Source: Candidatus Mcinerneyibacteriota bacterium (lineage in GTDB: Bacteria; Macinerneyibacteriota; Macinerneyibacteria; Macinerneyibacteriales; DSCS01). Taken from it: 64,000 nt of DNA. A program made the translations under genes and the position numbers. Positions 1-9,929 of the stretch are shown here, one piece after another (positions within the stretch are counted from its first letter, which is position 1; each line of letters begins with the position of its first letter). The stretch lies in assembly GCA_016937175.1 (NCBI GenBank), contig JAFGWL010000001.1:1-64000 (forward strand), read 5' to 3'. The notes under the pieces were generated by a model. That model made no database searches. It saw nothing but the letters and a program-made list of their open reading frames with translations, and was not told the DNA's origin.

Positions 1-2
1 CG

Positions 3-1916
3 GACGGCTCAAAACTCGTTTACTCACGGCTTCGAACGGAAAAAGAAACCGAAAAGAAGATCTCAGACCTTTTCATGGTTGACACACGCTCCGGAAAGAA
101 GCGCCAATACACCTTCGGTCGGGCCTCAGACCATACGCCCCTCTGGTCCCCCGACGGACGATTCCTGGCTTTTCTGTCCGACCGCGCCGAAGAGGGCCGG
201 TTCCAGATCTATCTTCTTCCCTCCGACGGAGGGGAAGCGCGCCCGCTGACCCATCTCAAGGGTTCCTTTGCTTCTCTCTCCTGGAGCCCTGATGCCAAAT
301 GGCTGGCCTTTGCCTTCCGTGAAACAGATGCTTCCGTCCTTGAACGGGAAGGGGATGAACAGAAGAAAAAACTGGGAATCCCTGAACGACACATTACTTC
401 ACTCTTTTACAAATTCGACGGGGCAGGGTTCCTTCCCGAGAACAAATGGCATATCTGGGTCGTCAATCCAGCGACCGGAAAGACAAAGCAGCTCACCCGG
501 GGCTCTTTCCATGAAGAGGATCCCGTATGGATGCCCGATTCCCGATCCCTCCTCTTCTCCTCGAACAGGACAACTGAGCCGGCGCTGAACCCCTTCGACG
601 AACAGCTCTTCCGGATCTCTTTAGACGGGAAGCAGACAACTCAACTCACTGATTTCAAAGGCCTGAAATCCTGGGCCTCTCCCTCTCCTGACGGAGAGCG
701 AATCGCTTTTGTGGGATTTATAGGCGAAGAGCCCTGGTGGAAGAATCAGGGATTGTGGATCATGCCTTCTCAGGGAGGAGAACCGGTCGACATCACCCGG
801 GGCTGCGACCTGACCATCGCTTCGCTGACCCTCAACGATACCGGCGGAGCTCCCTTTTTCCGTCCGGTCTGGAAGAACGACTCTTCGGCGCTCTTTGTTC
901 CCGTCCCTGAACACGGAAGGAATGTCGTCAAAGAGATCACTCTTTCCACAGGAGAAATCCGCGACTTTCTTGCTCCGAAAGGCGTTGTAGGCGGGCTCTC
1001 TTTCGACAAAGCCCAGAAAAAAGCAGCCTATTTTTCGGGCACAGTCACAGACCCCAACCAGGCGGCCCTGACAGACCTGGAAACAGGAAAGACAACAGTC
1101 CTGACAAAGCTCAATCCCTTCCTATCCAAACGCAATGTCTCCGAACCCGAGGAGGTCTGGTTCTCTTCTCAAGGCCACTCTATCCAGGGCTGGATCCTCA
1201 AGCCCCCCGGGTTCGACCAAAGGAAACAATATCCCTCTATCCTGGAGATTCATGGGGGGCCGCGGATGCAGTACGGGTATCACTTCATGCATGAGTTCCA
1301 TGTTCTGGCCGCCCGGGGTTATGTGGTCTATTTCTGCAATCCCAGGGGAAGCCGGGGATACAGCGAAGACCATACAGCGGCGATCTGCAACCAATGGGGA
1401 AGCATAGACTATGACGACCTCATGACATTTGCCGATTTCATGAAAAAAAAGCCTTACATCGATAAAAAACGTATGGGGGTCACCGGCGGAAGCTACGGCG
1501 GATACATGACCAACTGGATCATCGGCCATACCCGCCGTTTCAAAGCCGCTGTCACCCAGCGCAGCGTAAGCAACCTCCTGAGCATGTGGGGATCCAGTGA
1601 TGTCAACTGGTCTTTCCAGATGGAGTTCGGAGGTAAACCGCCCTGGGAAGATCATGAGAATTTTTGGAAACAGTCTCCTATGAGCACCATAGGAAACGCT
1701 GCCACCCCTACCCTGGTCATCCATAGTGAAAACGATCTCCGTTGCGATATAGAGCAAGGGGAGCAGGTCTATGTGGCTTTGAAATACCTGGGGGTCGATA
1801 CGGAAATGATCCGCTTTCCTGACGAGCCCCACGGCCTGTCCCGGGGTGGCCGGACAGACAGACGCATCCTCCGCCTGAACCATATTCTCCGCTGGTTCGA
1901 TAAGTATCTTAAATAG
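3..1916 (+). CDS. S9 family (acylaminoacyl-type) peptidase, truncated at left window edge
   Basis: Open in frame from base 3; N-terminal beta-propeller repeats (SPDGRFLAFLSDR), C-terminal alpha/beta hydrolase with GGSYGGYM nucleophile motif and C-terminal PDEPHGLSR. Confidence 0.93.
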   Translation, partial: DGSKLVYSRLRTEKETEKKISDLFMVDTRSGKKRQYTFGRASDHTPLWSPDGRFLAFLSDRAEEGRFQIYLLPSDGGEARPLTHLKGSFASLSWSPDAKWLAFAFRETDASVLEREGDEQKKKLGIPERHITSLFYKFDGAGFLPENKWHIWVVNPATGKTKQLTRGSFHEEDPVWMPDSRSLLFSSNRTTEPALNPFDEQLFRISLDGKQTTQLTDFKGLKSWASPSPDGERIAFVGFIGEEPWWKNQGLWIMPSQGGEPVDITRGCDLTIASLTLNDTGGAPFFRPVWKNDSSALFVPVPEHGRNVVKEITLSTGEIRDFLAPKGVVGGLSFDKAQKKAAYFSGTVTDPNQAALTDLETGKTTVLTKLNPFLSKRNVSEPEEVWFSSQGHSIQGWILKPPGFDQRKQYPSILEIHGGPRMQYGYHFMHEFHVLAARGYVVYFCNPRGSRGYSEDHTAAICNQWGSIDYDDLMTFADFMKKKPYIDKKRMGVTGGSYGGYMTNWIIGHTRRFKAAVTQRSVSNLLSMWGSSDVNWSFQMEFGGKPPWEDHENFWKQSPMSTIGNAATPTLVIHSENDLRCDIEQGEQVYVALKYLGVDTEMIRFPDEPHGLSRGGRTDRRILRLNHILRWFDKYLK

Positions 1917-2022
1917 TCAATAAAAAAGTGTGTCAAGGGAGGCTTCCTCCCTTGACATCCCCTTTAAATGGGATACCATGTCTCAACGATATGCACGAAT
2001 AAACATAACGGAGGTGATGTTA

Positions 2023-3669
2023 ATGACTCATGCGCTTTTTTCTGTCCCCCTGCCAAAAAACGAACCTGCCCTTGACTATGCCCCGGGTTCTCCCGAGAGG
2101 GCAGCTCTTCAGCAAGCTCTGGATGAGATGCTTTCACAAAAATGGGATATCCCTGTGATCATAGGAGGAAAAGAGATCCTGACAGCATCCACTGAACGGC
2201 TTGTCCAGCCCCATGATCATCAAAACAGCCTGGGGGTCTTCCATCAGGTGACCGAAAAGGAGATCTTCCTGGCGATAGAGGCTGCCATGAAAGCCCGCAA
2301 AGAGTGGGAGAAAGTATCTGCGACCCACCGGGCAGCCATGGCTTTGAAAGCCGCAGAACTACTGACGACCAAATATCGTTATCAGATGAATGCCGCCACC
2401 ATGCTGGTACAGGGCAAGAACATCTACCAGGCCGAGATCGACTGCATTGCAGAGATGGCCGATTTTCTCCGCTTCAATGCCTACTACATGACCCAGATCT
2501 ACAGTGAACAGCCGCCCTACATCCTGGCCAACGGCTCCATGAACAGGACAGACCACAGGCCACTGGAAGGTTTTGTCTTTGCCGTGACCCCGTTTAACTT
2601 TACGGCCATCGGCGGGAACCTTCCCCTCTCCCCGGCCCTTATGGGCAATACGGTCCTCTGGAAACCAGCCTCGACATCGGTCCTCTCCAACTATCTTTTG
2701 ATGAAGATCTTTCAGGAGGCGGGTTTCCCGGACGGCGTCATTAACTTTATTCCCGGATCCGGTCGTCTTGTGGGAGATATCGTCCTTGAGTCCCCTGACC
2801 TGGCCGGTGTCCATTTTACCGGGTCCACAGGGGTCTTTAACCATATGTGGTCCGTCATCGCAGGAAACATCGGACGATATAAGACCTACCCCCGCATCGT
2901 GGGGGAAACCGGGGGAAAAGACTTTGTCATCGCCCACCCTTCGGCAGATACCCATCAGGTGGCCACAGCCCTGATCAGAGGTGCTTTTGAATATCAGGGG
3001 CAGAAGTGTTCCGCAGCTTCGCGGGCTTATCTACCCTCTTCTTTGTCCCGTCCCGTCTTCGAAGCCATGGGAGCCATGCTGGACAATATCACCCCTGAAC
3101 CGCCCACCAGGATCGGGGCCTTCTTCAATGCCGTCATTGACGAAAAGTCTTACGATTCCATTATGGCTTACATCGATAAAGCCAGGAACTCTGATGATGC
3201 AGAGATCCTTTTCGGCGGAAAGGGTGACAAAGAAACCGGGTATTTCATCGAGCCCACCGTCATCCTCACCAAAAATGCGCATTTTCTCACTATGGAAGAA
3301 GAGATCTTCGGGCCTGTCCTTACCGTCTATGTCTATGAGGATAATGACTTTGACAGTGTCCTCGGCCTGTGCGATTCCACATCGCCCTACGGCCTTACAG
3401 GATCCATCTTTGCCCGGGACCGCGACGCAATCGACCGGGCAGAAAAAAGGCTGCGCTATGCAGCCGGTAATTTCTACATCAACGATAAACCTACGGGTGC
3501 TGTGGTGGGGCAACAGCCCTTCGGTGGATCGAGAGCCTCAGGGACAAACGACAAGGCAGGAAGCAAACTCAATCTTCTGCGCTGGGTCAGCCCCCGGACC
3601 ATCAAGGAGACATTCAACCCGCCGCTCTCCCATACCTATCCCTTTATGGATGAGCATCCGCGTTCCTGA
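2023..3669 (+). CDS. pruA: L-glutamate gamma-semialdehyde (1-pyrroline-5-carboxylate) dehydrogenase
   Basis: Aldehyde dehydrogenase family with FTGSTGVF, GETGGKDFVI, EYQGQKCSAASR motifs; start moved to ATG 2023 after GGAGGTGATGTTA. Confidence 0.93.
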   Translation: MTHALFSVPLPKNEPALDYAPGSPERAALQQALDEMLSQKWDIPVIIGGKEILTASTERLVQPHDHQNSLGVFHQVTEKEIFLAIEAAMKARKEWEKVSATHRAAMALKAAELLTTKYRYQMNAATMLVQGKNIYQAEIDCIAEMADFLRFNAYYMTQIYSEQPPYILANGSMNRTDHRPLEGFVFAVTPFNFTAIGGNLPLSPALMGNTVLWKPASTSVLSNYLLMKIFQEAGFPDGVINFIPGSGRLVGDIVLESPDLAGVHFTGSTGVFNHMWSVIAGNIGRYKTYPRIVGETGGKDFVIAHPSADTHQVATALIRGAFEYQGQKCSAASRAYLPSSLSRPVFEAMGAMLDNITPEPPTRIGAFFNAVIDEKSYDSIMAYIDKARNSDDAEILFGGKGDKETGYFIEPTVILTKNAHFLTMEEEIFGPVLTVYVYEDNDFDSVLGLCDSTSPYGLTGSIFARDRDAIDRAEKRLRYAAGNFYINDKPTGAVVGQQPFGGSRASGTNDKAGSKLNLLRWVSPRTIKETFNPPLSHTYPFMDEHPRS

Positions 3670-4162
3670 CCCATTCCTCCGTCAAACCGGGCAGAAGAGG
3701 ACTATAGGGGATATCCGGAACCCTCACGATGAGAGCCTTTCCCCGGAGTACAAGGGAACAGAGCCCGGCCATCCTCTGGCCGGGCCCTCTTTTTATCTCA
3801 ATTCTTCTGATCAACGATCCGGGCAATTCAAACTTGTTTTGCCCTGGGATCCCCGTAAAAACCGTCACATGATCCCGGTAAAAGTCCGCTTTTGACATGA
3901 TATAGCGTTTTTTCAAAACACCAAGGCGGTACCCCGGAAGAAGGAAAAGAGCCCCGAGCAGCAAGACATAGAGGGGGAGAAGCGCCTGAAGATGTTTGCT
4001 GCGGGCGATCTCCATAAGCGTTCCGGGAGACCCGACTTCCACAGCTGCAATCACGAGTCCCACAGGGACAAGTCCTGCGGGGATGCCTCTCAGCCAGAGA
4101 AGATAGGCGTTAAAGAAGGAACGGACGGAAAAAAGGATCTCTTCCCGGTTTTCAATTTCCAT
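3644..4162 (-). CDS. Membrane protein with bacterial PH-like domain, unknown function
   Basis: Two hydrophobic segments then a beta-rich region; overlaps the upstream gene, same strand. Confidence 0.6.
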   Translation of the reverse strand: MEIENREEILFSVRSFFNAYLLWLRGIPAGLVPVGLVIAAVEVGSPGTLMEIARSKHLQALLPLYVLLLGALFLLPGYRLGVLKKRYIMSKADFYRDHVTVFTGIPGQNKFELPGSLIRRIEIKRGPGQRMAGLCSLVLRGKALIVRVPDIPYSPLLPGLTEEWVRNADAHP

Positions 4163-5903
4163 AGTTGATTCCCACCATTAAAAAAGCTTCTGTCGAGGCC
4201 CCTTCTCCGGAAAGAGGTTCTCCCAGGTCACCGGGGCGCTGATAACGGCACGTCTCAAAAGTCACCCCCCCTTCCAAAATGATACGGCTTCGGGGGAGGG
4301 TCTTTCCCCCTGCCTGGAAAAAGCCTTTGACTGAAAAGGCGATTCCGCGGGTCTCTTCCCGGACCCCTCCGAGAAAGGCATAGTCTCTGGGGACATCTGA
4401 GCTGAGAAGATCCGGCCGCTCCACATCTCCCCCTACATTGATGTAATTCAATCCCTCATCGATATAGTTTTCTCCGGAACGAGTGAAAAAGGCTTCCATT
4501 TTCGCATCAAAGACCTCAGACAACCCCCACTCAAGAGAGACCCGGAAATCGTCGCTGTTGGGCCCCAGGGCGCTGCCAAGCAGGCTGCTGTAGTGGGTAT
4601 GGTTATCGATGTTATAACGATGGGTATAGACAAGAGGGTTGATCCGGGTATAGGCCAGGGAAACGAGGGAATCCTCCCAGAACAAGGGATAAAAACGAGA
4701 TCCCAGAGTATAGGCCGATTTTGTCCTTCTGAAATCCTGAAGCTTTCTGACGCTGAGGTCGTCCAGAAGGATCTCCCCGTATATGATGATACGGTCGGAG
4801 ACAGTGATATGTCCGTCAGCCCCCATGATCACGTTATCCCGGTCCCCTTCATAATGCTGTTCGCTCCAGAAAAAATTAAAGGGGATAGCATAGCCCAGCT
4901 GAACTCCCTTATCTGCATAGATCACCCCTTCCTGGAAGGCGATATGATGGCGTCCCCCGAAGTCAAGTTCCAGGCGGTGCGCGGCCAGGTATTTCCTGCG
5001 AAAACGGTCTTTGGGGTCGGCCCCGGGCTCTTGGATCAGGCTCTCTTCCTCCTTCTCTCCGCTCCGGAGGCCGGCTGTGAACGAGACAAGACTTAAAGGG
5101 CCCCAGTCAAAAGTCAGGCGGACATGAGTATAGGATGTGGCATGGCCTGAAAGAAAGAGCCTGTGATCTTCGCCCGGACCCCAGACATTTACTCCTTTGG
5201 CGGCAGCTGCCGAGAAACCTCCGCCCTGAAAAGACAGAATAGCATCGGCGCGGTCGAAATAGAGTTCAGAGGCATCATCATTTAGATTGACCCAACCCCA
5301 CCCCCTGTTTTTGACAAAGAAGTCCAGGTAGGAGACCCTCTCTTCCCGCCATTGTCCTGTTTCATCATAATAGGATCTTGTCTCTTCCTGAAGCAAGTCT
5401 CCCAGGTCCCCGTGCATGGTCTCGTCGTTAAAGGACAGACTCATGTCAAAGGCTCCCAGAGAAGCTTTAGCCCGGATCCCGCCCGTGTAGAGAATATAAT
5501 CCAGTTTCGAAGATGTCCCTTCTATCCTCTCACCGGTAATATACCCTCCCCGTCCCTGAAATGTCAGTATAGCTTGCCCCTCCCCGCTTCGCACATGGAC
5601 GATCCCACGGCGCACCCCGTCTTCTTCCGGAGAGAAGATGGCATCCTTGTATCTCTCCAACAACACCCTTTCACGGGATGAAAAAGAGTCTCTGCAGGAC
5701 TCCGCCTGCCGGATAAAGAGAGCCGTCCTCTCCCGGCTCCAGGGAAGGGCATACCGGTAAGCCGGCAGATGATATTTTTCGGCAAGGCTTCGGGCAAAGG
5801 CGTAAAAAGGAGAACCGGCCCCTTCCAAACTGCACGCCGTGCTTATAACCAAAAAGATCCCCAGTAAGAGAAACAACGCCCTCTTCACTTCTTCTCCTCC
5901 CAA
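4152..5903 (-). CDS. Exported outer-membrane beta-barrel protein, Wzi/capsule-assembly-like
   Basis: Signal-peptide-like N-terminus and alternating amphipathic aromatic strands typical of a barrel; Wzi likeness is by pattern only. Confidence 0.55.
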   Translation of the reverse strand: MGGEEVKRALFLLLGIFLVISTACSLEGAGSPFYAFARSLAEKYHLPAYRYALPWSRERTALFIRQAESCRDSFSSRERVLLERYKDAIFSPEEDGVRRGIVHVRSGEGQAILTFQGRGGYITGERIEGTSSKLDYILYTGGIRAKASLGAFDMSLSFNDETMHGDLGDLLQEETRSYYDETGQWREERVSYLDFFVKNRGWGWVNLNDDASELYFDRADAILSFQGGGFSAAAAKGVNVWGPGEDHRLFLSGHATSYTHVRLTFDWGPLSLVSFTAGLRSGEKEEESLIQEPGADPKDRFRRKYLAAHRLELDFGGRHHIAFQEGVIYADKGVQLGYAIPFNFFWSEQHYEGDRDNVIMGADGHITVSDRIIIYGEILLDDLSVRKLQDFRRTKSAYTLGSRFYPLFWEDSLVSLAYTRINPLVYTHRYNIDNHTHYSSLLGSALGPNSDDFRVSLEWGLSEVFDAKMEAFFTRSGENYIDEGLNYINVGGDVERPDLLSSDVPRDYAFLGGVREETRGIAFSVKGFFQAGGKTLPRSRIILEGGVTFETCRYQRPGDLGEPLSGEGASTEAFLMVGINYGN

Positions 5904-6628
5904 CCCTGGCGTTCCAGAAGCTGCTCTTCGGGAACCTCTTTTATAAATCGGGCAGGGTTCCCCGCGACCACGGCCCGGGGGGGGACATCTTTCAGAACGA
6001 CGCTTCCGGCTCCCACAAGGGCGTCCCGGCCCAAAGTCACTCCCGGGAGGACAACGGCCCCCGCTCCGATACGGGCCCCCTCTTCCATAGTCACGCCTTT
6101 AAAGCAGAGAAACCTCTTCTCTGTCCGCCCCACATAATTATCGTTGGATGTCACAACACAAGGCCCGACAAAACAGAAATCCCCTATGGTTGAATAGGCG
6201 GTGATATAGGCATTCGTCTCTATTTTACAGAATCTCCCGATGCCCGTTTTGTTTTCCACAGCTGCTCCGCGTCCTATGATACTTCCCTTTCCCACAGAGA
6301 CGTGTTCCCGGACCGTGGCGTAATCAGCGATAAGGACTCTTTCTCCGATGACTGCCCCGCGGTAAAGGACCGCGCCGGTCCCGATGAGCACTCCGTCTCC
6401 GACCGTAAGGGGCTCTGTCTCTTCCTCCCCGGTCACCGCGCTGTTGACGCTCTTGAGGGTCTCTTTCCCGAGGTGCGCAAAAGAGTCGATCCGAACGTTG
6501 TCTCCGATGACAGTCCCTGATTCGATGACCACGCAGGCTCCGATAGTACATCCGTGCCCGATACGGACCTCTTTTCCGATCACGCAGCCAGGCCCGCAAA
6601 CGGGTTTTTTCCTTCGATTCTGTTTCAT
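5885..6628 (-). CDS. Left-handed beta-helix (hexapeptide repeat) acyltransferase, WbpD-like
   Basis: Repeated [IV]G-x4 hexapeptides; SNDNYVGRTEKR and AGNPARFIKEVP motifs of sugar N-acyltransferases. Confidence 0.8.
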   Translation of the reverse strand: MKQNRRKKPVCGPGCVIGKEVRIGHGCTIGACVVIESGTVIGDNVRIDSFAHLGKETLKSVNSAVTGEEETEPLTVGDGVLIGTGAVLYRGAVIGERVLIADYATVREHVSVGKGSIIGRGAAVENKTGIGRFCKIETNAYITAYSTIGDFCFVGPCVVTSNDNYVGRTEKRFLCFKGVTMEEGARIGAGAVVLPGVTLGRDALVGAGSVVLKDVPPRAVVAGNPARFIKEVPEEQLLERQGWEEKK

Positions 6629-6636
6629 GTCCCTCC

Positions 6637-7914
6637 TTAAAAGATGATCTCCAGGAGAGTCCCGTAGTCGGATTCTCCTGCGCGGATTGTCCCTCCTGAT
6701 TCTGTGATGATGTCTTTGACCAGGGAAAGGCCCAAACCGCTACCGTCGGAATGACGAGCTTTATCCCCTCTGTAGAATTTTTCAAAGATACGTTCCCGCT
6801 CTTCGGGAGGGACCCCGTCTCCGTTATCTTCAACCGTCATCCGAAGAGACGTGCCTCTCCGGCTGGCTGATATGTGACATATCTTCTTTTTTTTCGAATT
6901 ATAGCGATAGGCATTAGACAGGAGGTTGTCCAGGACCGTCTCCAGTTCCGCTTGTTTCAGGGGGACGGAGAGCTTTTCGGGAACATCCAGGGTGATCTCC
7001 ATGAGAGGCCGGTACCTTTTCTGAAACGAGAGGACAACCGGCTTGAGGATAGATTCTCCTTTCCCGAGTTCACCGGCTCGGTCATATCTTTTGATCCGAT
7101 CGATATAGGTATCCATTAGGGAGACCTCTTCAAGCAACTCATCATAGCGTTCTTCTCCCGGCGGGAAGACCCGGTCCTTCATCCCCTCGACGATCCCTCT
7201 GATAATGGTCAGGGGTGTTTTCATATCATGGGAGAGATTGGTCATAAACGAACGCTTGGCCCTCTCCTGTTCACGGAGTTCGGCCGCCATTTTTTCCAGC
7301 CCTTCTTTGAAAGGGGCCAGCTCTTCATAGGGGATCTGAAGATGAAGGTCGTAATCTCCCCGGGCGAGACGGGAAACTTCCCCGGCGTTTTCATGGCTCT
7401 GGCGAAGGATCTTTCTTGAGAAACGGACGACGACAAAGAGATAGAGAACACTCAGCAGCAGGACGACGCCTGTCGCAAAGAGCCACAGCTGTCTCATAAA
7501 AGCCGTCTCCACCGGTGTCAAAAAATTCCGGTTCACAAGATAATAATCCAGTGTCCTCCCTGTATCCTTATCCAAAAAAGCGGTCTCATTGATCTTTTTC
7601 GCCTTCTCCGGATCGAGGCCGGAAGGGTACCGGAGAATGACATTGCCTTCCCGGTCACGCAGGACCATTCCGATATTTCTTCTCCAGGGCTCAGGCGGGC
7701 GATGCATGCGGCCCCGGTTCTCCATGGGCCGGAAAAACCCGTTCTGGGAAAATATCACACGGCTGATCATGGGCAGATCCTGTTTGAAGCGCTCCAGGAC
7801 ATTATTTTTGTACCTTATATTCATGAAGATCATCATGGCCCCATAGAGGAAAATGATCCCCACAACCGCCGGAAGGACAAAGCGGACAAAAAGGATCCGT
7901 TTCAGCGTTGTCAT
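6637..7914 (-). CDS. Sensor histidine kinase
   Basis: Two TM segments, HAMP-like region, FMTNLSHDMKTPLT H-box, NLLSNAYRY N-box, DNGDGVPPEERERIFEKFYRGD, GSGLGLSLV. Confidence 0.95.
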   Translation of the reverse strand: MTTLKRILFVRFVLPAVVGIIFLYGAMMIFMNIRYKNNVLERFKQDLPMISRVIFSQNGFFRPMENRGRMHRPPEPWRRNIGMVLRDREGNVILRYPSGLDPEKAKKINETAFLDKDTGRTLDYYLVNRNFLTPVETAFMRQLWLFATGVVLLLSVLYLFVVVRFSRKILRQSHENAGEVSRLARGDYDLHLQIPYEELAPFKEGLEKMAAELREQERAKRSFMTNLSHDMKTPLTIIRGIVEGMKDRVFPPGEERYDELLEEVSLMDTYIDRIKRYDRAGELGKGESILKPVVLSFQKRYRPLMEITLDVPEKLSVPLKQAELETVLDNLLSNAYRYNSKKKKICHISASRRGTSLRMTVEDNGDGVPPEERERIFEKFYRGDKARHSDGSGLGLSLVKDIITESGGTIRAGESDYGTLLEIIF

Positions 7915-8597
7915 GGCCCCTCCGTGAATTTGTACCCGGCCCCGTAGACCGTTATCAGAAAAATCGGATGCGACGGGTCTGGTTCGATCTTTTTGCGTAT
8001 ATTCTTGATGTGCGAGTCTACGGCCCTGTCGAAGGCTTCCTCATCCTCTTTGAACACGAGGTCCAGGATCATCTCCCTCGAAAAGATGCGTCCCGGATGA
8101 CTCGCAAGAAGGTAGAGGATCTCAAACTCCCGGGAAGAAAGAAAGACTTTTTTCCCCCTTTTCCGCCAGGTCTGGTCCTGAGGATGGAGTTCTGCCTCTC
8201 CGGCCCTGAGGACTTCCCGGAATGCAGGCTGAGTACTTCTCTTAAGGAGTGCCTTGATCCGGGCCATAAGGACCCGGGGACTGAAGGGTTTTGTCACATA
8301 GTCATCAGCGCCTCTTCCGTATCCATCGAGAATATCCGGCTCAAGGCCCTTGGCCGTGACCATGATCACCGGGACAGCTTTACGTCTTTTGATCCACGCC
8401 AGGACCTCTTCTCCGCTTTTTTCGGGAAGCATCCGGTCCAGAAGGACGAGGTGGGGATCGAAAAACTCAAATTCCCTGACAGCTTTTTTCCCGTCTCCGG
8501 CAACGCGCACTTCATAACCCTCTTTTTCGGCGTATTGCCGGACAATGGAGGCGATCTTCTCTTCATCTTCCACGATGAGGATCTTTGTCTTTTCCAT
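7911..8597 (-). CDS. OmpR-family response regulator
   Basis: Receiver domain (VEDEE, LLDRMLP, VTAKG, KPF) plus winged-helix output domain; 4-nt overlap with the histidine kinase. Confidence 0.96.
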   Translation of the reverse strand: MEKTKILIVEDEEKIASIVRQYAEKEGYEVRVAGDGKKAVREFEFFDPHLVLLDRMLPEKSGEEVLAWIKRRKAVPVIMVTAKGLEPDILDGYGRGADDYVTKPFSPRVLMARIKALLKRSTQPAFREVLRAGEAELHPQDQTWRKRGKKVFLSSREFEILYLLASHPGRIFSREMILDLVFKEDEEAFDRAVDSHIKNIRKKIEPDPSHPIFLITVYGAGYKFTEGP

Positions 8598-8880
8598 CTT
8601 CCCCTCCTTCCCCCTGCCTGAAGTATACTCCCTTCACCCTATCCTGTCCAAGAGTTTGCCTGAGCCGGGTCAGAAGCTCTCCCCTTCTTCCGGATAATTC
8701 AAAAAGCCACGCTGACGAATCACAGACCACCGTAAGTCTGCCTTTGACCAGAAAAAGGGGCCGGCAATGCCGGGCGGCCTTGTCTCCGGCCACCCGGGCC
8801 CAGGCCTCTTCGATTTCGTCAAGATGTTCGGCCTCTCCCGCCTTGATGATCTTCCGGATCACATCAGAGATCGGACGCAT
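8563..8880 (-). CDS. dciA: DciA/DUF721-family protein (helicase-loading associated)
   Basis: MRPISDVIRKIIK...W.RVAG..AARHCRPLFLVKGRLTVVCDSSAWLFELS; located next to recF. Confidence 0.8.
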   Translation of the reverse strand: MRPISDVIRKIIKAGEAEHLDEIEEAWARVAGDKAARHCRPLFLVKGRLTVVCDSSAWLFELSGRRGELLTRLRQTLGQDRVKGVYFRQGEGGEDGKDKDPHRGR

Positions 8881-9922
8881 GGGTGATCACCCCTTCCCTG
8901 ACGTGAAAAGTCCGGCTCCCGGAGCCGAAGGGCTGTTTTCCTTCCACCATGGTGAAAAATACCTGGCTCTCTGTACGAATGATCTCTTCAAGCAGGCCCT
9001 TTCTTCTGGAGTGGTCCAGTTCCTCAAAGATATCATCCATGAGGAGGATCCCTTTTTTGGGCGAACGGCTGTTAAAGAGATCCAGAAGCGTCAGAAGGAG
9101 CGAAAGCACAAAGCTTTTCATCTGTCCCTGTGAGGCGTGAGTTGACATCTCCTTTGCGTTCATAGACAGAGTATAGCGGTCCCTGTGGGGCCCCACCGTG
9201 GTATAGCCGCGCTCTCTGTCCTCTCCTCGTGAGCTGAAAAACTCCTCCTCGTCAAAAGAAGGCACATGGCGGATCCGGGCATCCCGGACAGCCGGGAAAA
9301 GACGCTGAAAGGTAGCCGGAAGGGCTTCATTGATCTCTGTTATGAACTGCGCCCGGGCCCGGGTGACCTCTTCGCCGTAACGGCAGAAGTATTCATCCCA
9401 GATCTCCAGCTCCTTCCGGCTGAACGAGCGGGATTTCAGAAGAGCGTTGCGCTCCTGTAAAACACGGTTAAAGCGAAGCAGAGACTCCCTGTAGGGGGGA
9501 TAAAAAAAAAGGATATAAGTGTCGAAAAACCGGCGGACTTCTCCGGAGGAAAAATAAAAGATGTTAAAGACCTCGCGGCTGACGAGAAAGGGAAAGACCT
9601 GCATAAAAAACTCCGAATATCCCAGTTCCTGCTGTTCCATCCCGTATTTGAAGTTTTTCTCCCTGTCGTAGAAGAGAAACCTCTCATGGGCAGCCCCCGA
9701 TTCTCGCAGGACGAGACGAAACCAATCCTCTCCCCATTGGATCATATCACGTCCCCGGGCCTTCCGGAAACTTTTGCCGTTGAAAAAGAGGTAGAGGGCC
9801 TCCAGTACATTGCTTTTCCCTGATCCGTTTGGGCCCTCGATGATATTGAAACGGGGAGAGACATCCATCTCCCCCCGTTTGATATTACGGAATTGATACA
9901 GTTCTAAGCTTTGAAGGCTCAT
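8864..9922 (-). CDS. recF: DNA replication and repair protein RecF
   Basis: MSLQSLELYQFRNI start, GPNGSGKSNVLEALYLF Walker A, GRDMIQWG, TVGPHRD, LLMDDIFEELD; start trimmed from ORF 9976. Confidence 0.94.
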   Translation of the reverse strand: MSLQSLELYQFRNIKRGEMDVSPRFNIIEGPNGSGKSNVLEALYLFFNGKSFRKARGRDMIQWGEDWFRLVLRESGAAHERFLFYDREKNFKYGMEQQELGYSEFFMQVFPFLVSREVFNIFYFSSGEVRRFFDTYILFFYPPYRESLLRFNRVLQERNALLKSRSFSRKELEIWDEYFCRYGEEVTRARAQFITEINEALPATFQRLFPAVRDARIRHVPSFDEEEFFSSRGEDRERGYTTVGPHRDRYTLSMNAKEMSTHASQGQMKSFVLSLLLTLLDLFNSRSPKKGILLMDDIFEELDHSRRKGLLEEIIRTESQVFFTMVEGKQPFGSGSRTFHVREGVITHASDL

Positions 9923-9929
9923 CCCGCCA

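Noticed and set aside
2981-3895. 304-aa plus-strand ORF overlapping pruA
   Set aside because: Alternate frame of a clear aldehyde dehydrogenase, low-complexity Pro/Ser-rich translation.
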